64,000 bases of DNA from Mactra quadrangularis (Eukaryota; Mollusca; Bivalvia; Venerida; Mactridae). Position numbers and translations under genes: made by a program. How positions within the stretch are numbered: the stretch's first letter is position 1; each line of letters starts with the position of its first letter. This document shows, piece after piece, positions 55,088-64,000 of this stretch. The notes under the pieces were generated by a model, which had not been told where the DNA came from, made no database searches, and saw nothing but the letters and a program-made list of their open reading frames with translations. The stretch covers positions 41,363,917-41,427,916 of the forward strand of contig CM046298.1 of assembly GCA_025267735.1 (NCBI GenBank). The letters are read 5' to 3'.

Positions 55088-55401
55088 TTTAAGTGATAAA
55101 TTTATAAATTTATTGGAGTTAACGCCGTGTCAACACAATTTAGGTCATTTCACGGCGTCTAGCGCACCTAACCTATCTTTCCTGGACCATTGTCTATAAC
55201 CAGTACTCACCTACCCTTCCACAAGGCCGGAAACTTCTCCATATTATCTAATCAATGGAGGAAAATCGACATTATTGTCAAATTTTCATTGAAGGGTATG
55301 ACCTCCCCGGGTGGGATTCGAACCCGCACCCCCTCGGGCACGAGTATCCAAATCCCGGCGCGCTACCAACTGCGCTATCGACCCGGGTTTTAAGTGATAA
55401 A
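55088..55401 (-). mobile_element. SINE, family 1, inserted in the foldback spacer, with 13-bp duplication
   Basis: The element is 55101-55388 on the minus strand, flanked by TTTAAGTGATAAA at 55088-55100 and 55389-55401. The head (GGGTCGATAGCGCAGTTGGT, GGGTTCGAATCCC), body and tail (GACGCCGTGAAATGACC, ACGGCGTTAAC) are well preserved and close to the 17735 copy. It inserted after the foldback spacer existed. Both overlapping plus frames (55190-55485) are artefacts. Confidence 0.95.
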
Positions 55402-55765
55402 GCCTGTTTAAATGATTATTTTTGTTTTATAAGAAACACAATTTTACACCATTTTGTTAATTTTTTTGACGGTGCTACAGCGTGACGTCAATCTTGGTGT
55501 TTTCGCACAGGTTCGTGCTTGTAGTATATATAATGTAAATGTATTCATAACCGAAAGGAAAAAGGTAGACTAAATCAATTAGAAGAATTTATCTCATGCC
55601 AGTAGTTGTCTCTGAAAGTCCGTTGGACTTTATTTTAAAACAAAATCAGCTACCGAAAGAAGACTTACTACCAGGAGAAAAATAGAAGTATTGCTTTAAA
55701 TAGAAAAAAAATTAGACCTGAGTGCTTCAAAGAGCATGTCAATTCACTAACCCAGAAAATTATTC
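55402..55765. other. Foldback spacer, right part, with a CRE palindrome
   Basis: A short plus-strand open frame (about 46 codons, containing TVLQRDVNLGVFAQ) lies at roughly 55425-55565 with a possible donor CAG|GTTCGT at 55510; it is too weak to call. TGACGTCA is at 55483-55490. Confidence 0.35.
55483..55490. promoter_or_regulatory. CRE-like palindrome TGACGTCA in the foldback spacer
   Basis: A perfect CREB/ATF consensus inside the unique spacer of the foldback element. It could drive spacer transcription but no start site is identifiable. Confidence 0.2.
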
Positions 55766-58700
55766 CGACACATTAAAAATGCATATGAATGATTTTGCAT
55801 ATAAAATTTCTGATAAATAATTTGAAAATGTTATTTTAACACTTTACAAAAAGTAACTTTATTAAAAGACTTTTGCTACATACTGAATAAAAGCTACTGT
55901 TTGCGAACAGATTTCAGAATTGGCATATGAATGGGTAGCTGTCTAATCGCAATCCTTTCATATACTTCTGACACAATCTACAAGCATTTACTTGATTTTG
56001 CAAAAAGACCTCTGAATAGACATATGAATGGACAGCTGTCTATTCGCAACTCTAAAATAAACATGTGACACATTCTAAATGCATAATAAGATTTTGCGAA
56101 TAGACTTCTGAATAGACATTTGAATGGACAGCTGTCTATTCGCAACTCTATAATGGACTTCTGACACATCCTTAATGCATATAAAAGATTTTGCGAATAG
56201 ACTTCTGAATAGACATTTGAATGGACATCTGTCTATTTGCAACTTTATAACAGTCTACAGACACATTCATAATGCATATATATGATTTTTGCGAAAAGAC
56301 TTCTGAATAGACTTTTGAATGGACATCTGTCCATTTGCAACTTTATAACAGTCTACAGACACATTCATAATGCATATATATGATTTTTGCGAAAAGACTT
56401 CTGAATAGACTTTTGAATGGACATCTGTCTATTTGCAACTTTATTACAGTCTACAGACACATTCATAATGCATATATTTGATTTTGCGAATAAACTTCTG
56501 AAAAGACTTTTGAATGGACAGCTCTCTTTTGGAAACTCTATAATAAACTTCTAACACATTCTGAACGCATTTACCGATTTTTTCGAATAGACTTCTGAAT
56601 AGACTTTGAATGGACATCTTTCTATTCGCTACTTTATATCAGAATTCAGCCACATTCTAAATGCATATGCATATGATGTTGCGAATAGACTTCTGAATAG
56701 ACTTTTGAATGGACAGCTCTCTATTCGAACTCTATAATAGAATAGACTTCTGAATAGACATTTAAATGGACATCTGTCTTTTTGCAATTTTTAAATAGAC
56801 TACAGACACATTCTTTAAGCATATATATGATTTTGCGAATAGACTTCTGAATAAACTTTTGAATGGACAGCTCTACAAACACATTCATAATGCATATATA
56901 TGATTTTTGCGAAAAGACTTCTGAAAAGACTTTTGAATGGACAGCATTCTATTTGAAAATCTATAATAGACATCTGGATCATTATGGACGCATTTACCAG
57001 ATTTTGCGAATAGACTTCTGAAAAGACTTTTGAATGGACATCTGTCCATTTGCAACTTATAACAGTCTACCGTCACATTCATAATGCATATATATGATTT
57101 TTGCGAAAAGACTTCTGAATAGACTTTTGAATGGGCATCTGTCTATTTGCAACTTTATAACAGTCTACAGACACATTCATAATGCATATATATGATTTTT
57201 GCGAAAAGACTTCTGAATAGACTTTTGAATGGACATCTGTCTATTTGCAACTTTATTACAGTCTACAGACACATTCATAATGCATATATATGATTTTTGC
57301 GAAAAGACTTCTGAATAGACTTTTGAATGGACATCTGTCTATTTGCAACTTTATGACTGTCTACAGACACATTCATAATGCATATATTTGATTTTGCGAA
57401 TAAACTTCTGAAAAGACTTTTGAATGGACAGCTCTCTTTTGGAAACTCTATAATAGACTTCTAACACATTCTGAACGCATTTACCGATTTTTTCGAATAG
57501 ACTTCTGAATAGACTTTGAATGGACATCTTTCTATTCGCTACTTTATATCAGAATTCAGCCACATTCTAAATGCATATGCATATGATGTTGCGAATAGAC
57601 TTCTGAATAGACATTTGAATGGACAGCAGTGTATTCGCTACTGTTTGTAAGTTCTGACTCATTCTGAACGCATTTTACAAATTTTGCGAACAGACTTCTG
57701 AATAGACTTTTGAATGGACTTTTGAATGGACATCTGTCTATTTGTAACTTTATAACAGTCTACAGACACATTCAAAATGCATATATATGATTTTTGCGAA
57801 AAGACTTCTGAATAGACTTTTGAATGGACATCTGTCTATTTGCAACTTATAACAGTCTACAGACACATTCATAATGCATATATTTGATTTTGCGAAAAGA
57901 CTTCTGAATAGACTTTTGAATGGACAGCTCTCTATTCGAAAATCTATAATAGACCTCTGGATCATTATGGACGCATTTACCAGATTTTGCGAATAGACTT
58001 CTGAATAGACTTTTGAATGGACATCTGTCTATTTGCAACTTATAACAGTCTACAGACACATTCATAATGCATATATATGATTTTTGCGAAAAGACTTCTG
58101 AATAGACTTTTGAATGGACTTCTGTCTATTTGCAACTTTATAACAGTCTACAGACACATTCATAATGCATATATATGATTTTGCGAAAAGACTTCTGAAT
58201 AGACTTTTGAATGGACAGCTCTCTATTCGAAAATCTTTAATAGACTTCTGGATCATGATGGACGCATTTACCAGATTTTGTGAATAGACTTCTGAATAGA
58301 CATTTGAATGGGCATCTGTCTATTTGCAACTTTATAACAGTCTACAGACACATTCATAATGCATATATATGATTTTTGCGAAAAGACTTTTGAATAGTTT
58401 TTTGAATGGACATCTGTCTATTTGCAACTTTATAACAGTCTACAAACACATTCATAATGCATATATATGATTTTTGCGAAAAGACTTCTGAAAAGACTTT
58501 TGAATGGACATCTGTCTATTTGCAACTTTATTACAGTCTACAGACACATTCATAATGCATATATTTGATTTTGGCGAATAAACTTCTGAAAAGACTTTTG
58601 AATGGACAGCTCTCTTTTGGAAACTCTATAATAGACTTCTAACACATTCTGAACGCATTTACCGATTTTTTCGAATAGACTTCTGAATAGACTTTGAATG

Positions 58701-59625
58701 GACATCTTTCTATTCGCTACTTTATATCAGAATTCAGCCACATTCTAAATGCATATGCATATGATGTTGCGAATAGACTTCTGAATAGACTTTTGAATGG
58801 ACAGCTCTCTATTCGAACTCTATAATAGAATAGACTTCTGAATAGACATTTAAATGGACATCTGTCTTTTTGCAATTTTTAAATAGACTACAGACACATT
58901 CTTTAAGCATATATATGATTTTGCGAATAGACTTCTGAATAAACTTTTGGATGGACAGCTCTCTATTTGTAAATCTAAAATAGACTTCTGACTCATTCCA
59001 ATTGCATTCATCAGATTTTCAAATAGACTTTTGAATAGACATTTGAATGGATATCTGTCAATTCCAAACTTAATAATAGACTTCAGACACAGTCTTAAAG
59101 CACATATATGATTTTGTGAATAGATATCCGAATAGACTTTTGAATGGACATTTGTCCCTGGCATTTTGGGAATAGACATCTTGCTCATTCAGATTGCATC
59201 ACTATGTTTTTGCGAATAAACTTCTGAATAGACTTTTGAATGGACTTTTGTCTCTTTGCGTATTCCACGAGAAGACTTTTAAATCTGTTTGATTGCATTA
59301 CTGGCTTTTTTCGAAAAGACTTCGGAATAGACTTTTGAATGGACATTTGTCTATTTATGTATTCTATGAAAAGACTCAAAAATGTGTTTGATTGCACTAG
59401 TGACTTTTTTCGAATAGACTTCTGAATAGATTTCCGAATAGACAGCTGTCTTTTCGGCATTTTGTGTACAGATTTTTGTACAGATTTTTGAACTTACCTA
59501 TATCTATGTATACAGTAAATGCGAATAGATTTCTGCATGAATAGACTTCTCAATACATAGCTGTCTATTGAGCGAATAGACTTTTGAATAGAGAATAGAC
59601 AATAGATAGCTAACTTCACAGACCT
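55766..59625 (-). repeat. Right foldback arm: about 38 units of 98 bp, inverted
   Basis: The same ~98-bp units as the left arm but on the opposite strand (GACTTCTGAATAGACTTTTG, AATGGACA). The inner edge, 55766 to about 55980, is degenerate; the outer edge mirrors the left arm's start. It carries three copies of a local higher-order segment absent from the left arm: GCTCTCTTTTGGAAACTC at 56521, 57431 and 58609, each followed by TATATCAGAATTCAGCCACA and GCATATGCATATGATGTTGC. A longer stretch is shared by 56461-56875 and 58562-58955. Frames here are unit translations. Confidence 0.95.
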
Positions 59626-59634
59626 TATACATTT

Positions 59635-60805
59635 CTGTATTTAATTAATACATAATAAACTACATTTATACACACTTCATCCTATTTCATATATAAAACC
59701 CTACGAGCTATAAACTTATGTGTAATGGATGAAATTTTTTTAAAAGGTAAAAATCTCTAACTTCCATCAGTTTGCAGATCAGAACAGAATAGAACAGGAC
59801 AATACTTTTAATTCCCTCATGGCACATTAGCGATACTTTAAAGGGATATACAGGCAAATGACTGTGCCAAAAGTATAGAACCAAGTTTAGTCTTTAAAAC
59901 AGTATTAAGAACGTAGGAAATCACTTACTAGTAACATTTGTCACTTACAACAATCAACTGAACGAATTAAAACATGTGGCATACACATTGTTGAAAACGA
60001 AAGTAGGATACTTAGGGAATTACCAAGCTATTTATAGATTTGTTATTTGTCGTACTTGCGGAAATTAAACATTTTCATTGGTCGATTCTAGTCTTTTCAA
60101 CATTCTTAGGCGGTTAGGATATGTCTTAGATAGAATTAAACTAATGTTGAACAATAACAAGCTCTAGTACTTTCTCATCAGTAAAAGCATATTTCAACAC
60201 TAATCTTTTTAGCTAACCTGACCCACGTGGTTCTAGTTAGGAAACACCCCAAATATTACGAGAAAATATAGAAATATTTTGCCAAGTAATATATCAGTTT
60301 GTCTGTTTCAATCACAATTATAAAAGTATAATGCAGAACCAGGAAAATTGGAACTGAAAATTTTGCCTACTAGTCCCTTTAAAACCATGATAAAATTAAT
60401 GTTCACAAATATACCATTTTCCTACATTTATGATTTATTACACATTTATCATTTTGCTTGAATTACGTTCATAAGAAAACATGCCATGGTTAAATTTATT
60501 TGAAAACAATTTTTAAGAGTGTTTTATTATAACCTCCCCTTGGTAAAAATATAGGCCGGGGTAATTAATATTTGACATTGACATATATAAAAATATATGT
60601 GTGTTATCATTTTTATTGATGTTATTTATTATTAATAATATTAATTAATATTTTATTAATTTCAATTTCATTTTGATTTCATTCATTTTCCTGTTGTATG
60701 CTTTTCCCTTCATTTTTTGTTGTTGTTTTAATGTATTTATTTATAAGTTTCATGTATTGTCATGTTCTTCTCTCATGTTCATGTTCGCCTAGTTTAAGGC
60801 AATAC
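59635..60805. other. Intergenic AT-rich DNA
   Basis: An imperfect GAACA tract (AGAACAGAATAGAACAGGAC, 59781-59800) resembles the one at 46719. No gene seen. Confidence 0.4.
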
Positions 60806-61275
60806 TCTTTTAGTCTGGATTACCTACCTCTTACCACTATCGATATCGGGTCGTGCAAGCCGTGATCATGGCGGCCTCCTAAGTAATTATTCAGGTATTA
60901 CGTTTTCTTAATCTTGCATGATCATTTGCTGACGATAGTTACTTTTGTAGGATTTCGGTACTGTATAGGTCATTCGATTTCGATTTTTCTGATTACACGT
61001 ATATTTAGCGAAGGATTAACAAAAACATGTTTCAAGTGAACACAATTCGGACGTGGGTTAGTCTCGTTAGAATTTCGGATACTTTATTTAGCAACTAAAA
61101 AAGTATCCACTGTAATTCTTGTACAATGATCCTTTGATTTAAACCGTGTATTGAGAAATGAACATTTGAAAACATAATTATCCAATATCTAATTCATTAC
61201 ATCGGGCGCGGCCATGATCATGGTTTGCCTGACGTACTTTTACCTGTCAAAGTACGATTGGGAACCAGACAAATA
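60806..61275 (+). mobile_element. About 500-bp dispersed repeat, copy 2
   Basis: Aligns in the same orientation with 32250-32760: GTCGTGCAAGCCGTGATCAT, GGCGGCC on the left, and CATCGGGCGCGGCCATGATC, GTCAAAGTACGATTGGGAAC on the right. The left and right inner motifs GATCATGGC/GCCATGATC remain inverted. About 40 bp shorter than copy 1 through small deletions. Confidence 0.7.
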
Positions 61276-62267
61276 ATCTGTATACAGATTATGCTAAATA
61301 AATAAATCTTGTATTGTTGTATTGTATTAATAAAACAGCATTTAAAATGTTTAATAATAGTATGTGCGATCGTATGTAAATATTTTTATTCGACATTTTT
61401 GTTCACTTATAACATAGATTTATAGTTAGGGAATTCTTACTTCGACGATTATGTAATACTTGGAAAATAATTTCAAACAAACGAAACTTAAAGGAATTAT
61501 AATTTTATCTACATTGCACTAAGTTTAAGACATATGACAACATTTTCGTTCAGTAAGGGATATTTGACAAATGTTACTTTTAGTTTTTGCCAGTTTACGT
61601 TTCAGTAGCATTTATGTAAAATGATGTTGCTGAATGCACAAAACGTTCATACTAATAAAAAGGAAAACTCATTAGCTTGGTACCACATACGAATATGTTT
61701 AACTAATTTACAATCATGGATTCAACCATAGTTTACATGTATAGTTTTTGTGTGTGATAATATATCTATTATTAGTTAGTTTAGTGTTAGAATCACCGCA
61801 ACATGTATACCACAAATATTCGTTTTAAAACTTTTAGCAACAGAAAATTCGCTTCTGAGATTATGTATTAATACTTATAGGCCTACTCTTAACAAAGTAG
61901 TATGATAATTCTAGATTCTACGGACAAATTGTCAGACGAGTCTTCGTGTATTTAATACAGCACCCCCAATTAAAAACAATTTTTAACGTATAAATTGTTT
62001 TTCCTGTTGTAATAAAGCGTTGATGTGCCGTAACCCTATATTACATCCTCGTATTTTAATTAAGTTCAAAGTATATAATTAAGGATGATGTAGTTAGTAA
62101 TTCACTAATAAAAGTCAGCACACCATCTTTCATGATGCATGTTATTTCATGCTTGTGAACACATGTCAGCGTATGAAACACATTAAAGCAATTTTTAAGA
62201 CAAACACCTGCACATGTACATCCGTTTAACAGAATACTAAGAGAAGCAGTTTTCACTTAACTATCAC
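61276..62267. other. Intergenic AT-rich DNA
   Basis: No gene or repeat recognised; the 66-codon minus frame at 62056 lacks splice context and domain. Confidence 0.4.
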
Positions 62268-62475
62268 AGGCTACAGCGTGGGGCCAAGACACACCCCTTT
62301 GACCCACTCAAGATCCCTTGTATCAAGTGTATAGTATCGAAGCTATATATAATTTTGAGAGTACATGTAGTTTAGTTTTGTTTTGATATGTGTTTTAGAT
62401 AAGACTTATGTGTTATTAGTTGTGTTTAAGGGTAGTAGAAGAGCCTTGAATATCTTGGCCCCACGCCGGTAGCCT
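62268..62475. mobile_element. 208-bp MITE with 22-bp TIRs
   Basis: AGGCTACAGCGTGGGGCCAA, GA at the left and TCTTGGCCCCACGCCGGTAG, CCT at the right are inverted with two or three differences. The interior is AT-rich with no coding sequence. No target duplication is obvious. Confidence 0.8.
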
Positions 62476-64000
62476 ATGCTTACAATGTGCGTGGAAAACT
62501 ATAGCCAATGTCCTTGGAATTTCAGTTTGACGCAGTAAATCACAGGTGTTTTTTTTCTAAGTAACACAGCTACAAGTACAAATGTACTAGAGAGGGTATC
62601 GTAGAGGTATACAGTGAAGCTTCAGTATCAGGACCATCGTAATTGATGGACTTAATATCGGAATGGTCTATATATACAGGTTGCGACTTTTTTGTTCTCA
62701 AATTAAGCATTTGGGACTTTAATTTTACAAAATGTGGCATGAGTTTGTTATACTTAACGTGGTCTTAATAGCGAAATGTTATTGTGCCAATGTTAAATGC
62801 CCAATCAATAGCAATTAGTGACATTTCGATGGCATGTACCATTGTGGTACCACACAAAAGTCATGTTTTATGTCCAGTTTCGCGACGTTCTTACATATAA
62901 ATGAATTAGGTTAATACCAACATTACCAGTAAGGTAAGATACGTGTTGTACGTGTCTAAAGTAGTGTAGACAAAACAATTGGAGACTCGCCACAATTGAT
63001 AGGAAGTTCAAGGCAGAAGTATAAATGTTTGAAGGCTTGCATAATTACAGACAATCATATGTTTGATGGCGATTATCACGGCAGTAATATTGCTTAATTG
63101 CTAGCACCAAGGCGCAATATTGCAATTTCAATTTCGCCTACCATTTTGATGCCATTTGTCCTTGATGGCTAGCATCATTATGTTGAGTAAACTTTATTTT
63201 ACTAGTAACTCTGTAATAACATTTGTAATTGGTGGGTAGTTTCAAGGCATTGAGTACACATTTTGGAAGGTGTCCTATCAGTGGACCAGACTAAGTTAAC
63301 AATCAAGGATTCGCATTGGCTTGTATGAACAAAACCGAGCCAGCTCGATTCAAAAGACTACAAAATCTCATGCGGATTGCTTGGGTGTTATCATTATAAC
63401 TGTAGTCCGAGAGAATGAGCATCATCTACGCGATACTATTTCTAAAAATAGACTGTAGCAGACTTTAAATCTATTATCAGGAATTAGCAATAGAAATCAA
63501 CGATTTACTGCACACTACTAAAAACTACATTTTAGTAACCGCATACTTTTTGTTAAAAGACCAAACGCGTTTTTGAAGAATTTACGGAAGTGGAGCTTCA
63601 GCCTTCATTACGATTTTTTTAAAGAAATTATAGTAGGACCGTCCCATCAGTACTATCAGCACTTTAATTTAAAAAAGTAACATATGTACCTAATAGTAAA
63701 CGTCGGTCGATTGGGGGTAATTATTTACAAGATGGATAGCAGGCATCACACCGATTTTTGAAGTCTTGCACCATGTAGTTAAGTGCAATTTAGATAACAA
63801 GTCCAATGAAAATAGCATACTTCTTGTAATTCTTACACACAAACGAGGAAAGACATAATTTTGTCATAAACGAGATCAGGAAGCGCAATGACAAGTGTTT
63901 GCTAATTACAGTATCATTTCACATTATGATACAGTAGTTTGCTATGTCTGGAATTCAAATGATTCGTCATATACCATCATACTGTGCGTATTTGCATTTG
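62476..64000. other. Intergenic AT-rich DNA to the window end
   Basis: No supported gene, repeat family or inverted element. Confidence 0.4.

Larger units (their letters stand above)
51471..59634. mobile_element. 8.15-kb foldback transposon with minisatellite arms (Mutator/Rehavkus-like)
   Basis: The element is 51480-59625, flanked by a perfect 9-bp duplication TATACATTT (51471-51479, 59626-59634). It starts AGGTCTGTGAAGTTAGCTAT and ends with the exact inverse. The outermost ~220 bp of the two ends differ at only about half a dozen positions by eye. Inside, both arms consist of ~98-bp tandem units in opposite orientation around a ~1.1-1.2 kb unique spacer. Long tandem-repeat TIRs plus a 9-bp duplication match Foldback of Drosophila and Rehavkus-type Mutator relatives. 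No transposase is visible, so the copy is presumably moved in trans. Well-kept ends indicate a relatively recent insertion or correction between arms. Confidence 0.92.

Noticed and set aside
52149..59460. Many frames of 60-112 codons rich in QKSIQKS and CPFKSLFRSLFAK
   Set aside because: They are translations of the 98-bp tandem units in several phases on whichever strand is open; no start context, no unique sequence, and the unit length is not a multiple of three.
1..64000. LINE, LTR-retrotransposon or transposase genes
   Set aside because: No reverse-transcriptase (YxDD), integrase, DDE or helicase-like motif appeared in any open frame; only non-autonomous elements are visible.

Overview
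This 64 kb window looks like gene-poor, AT-rich nuclear DNA from an invertebrate animal, most likely a bivalve mollusc. The grounds are indirect. There are several tRNA-headed SINE families with metazoan V/Deu-type bodies, and two dispersed repeats of a kind I associate with bivalve genomes (one bounded by ATACCCCCGC/GCGGGGGTAT, one starting GAGAGCTCTCCTACTCGCC). There are also many small terminal-inverted-repeat (TIR) transposons and isolated exon-like islands with GT...AG borders. I see no prokaryotic signals, rRNA, functional tRNA gene or long uninterrupted gene. Most long open frames are translations of tandem repeats.

Layout. 0-10 kb: a 48-bp minisatellite that is open on the minus strand behind a signal-peptide-like start, SINEs, and small DNA transposons (PIF/Harbinger-like with TTA duplications, and a Mutator-like one with a 10-bp duplication). 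10.8-19.4 kb: a satellite-like district with 68-bp, 32-bp and 78-bp arrays, ~956-bp and ~240-bp higher-order repeats and a 453-bp duplication, with two SINEs. 19.7-30.8 kb: a dispersed repeat, Tc1/mariner-like and hAT-like MITEs, a 170-bp near-perfect palindrome, and 83-bp and 16-bp arrays. 31-46 kb: several candidate exons (the best is a signal-peptide exon at 36456-36593), a SINE whose polymerase III A-box region is amplified into a 28-bp array, and second copies of earlier MITEs. 46-51.4 kb: more inverted-repeat elements, some nested. 60-64 kb: one dispersed repeat, one MITE, otherwise nothing recognised.

The outstanding object is at 51480-59625: an ~8.15 kb foldback transposon. It begins AGGTCTGTGAAG and ends CTTCACAGACCT, and is flanked by a perfect 9-bp duplication (TATACATTT). 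Its arms (3.2 and 3.7 kb) are inverted relative to each other and are made of ~98-bp tandem units. The arms enclose a short unique spacer that carries a possible two-exon 54-codon gene and a SINE with its own 13-bp target duplication. The architecture matches Drosophila Foldback and Mutator-related Rehavkus-type elements. No transposase is visible, so the copy would be non-autonomous.

Genes do not form a pathway here. The few exon candidates are separate, and most would need transcript data to be believed. The window is mainly a record of how TIR elements, SINEs and minisatellites accumulate and give rise to one another.
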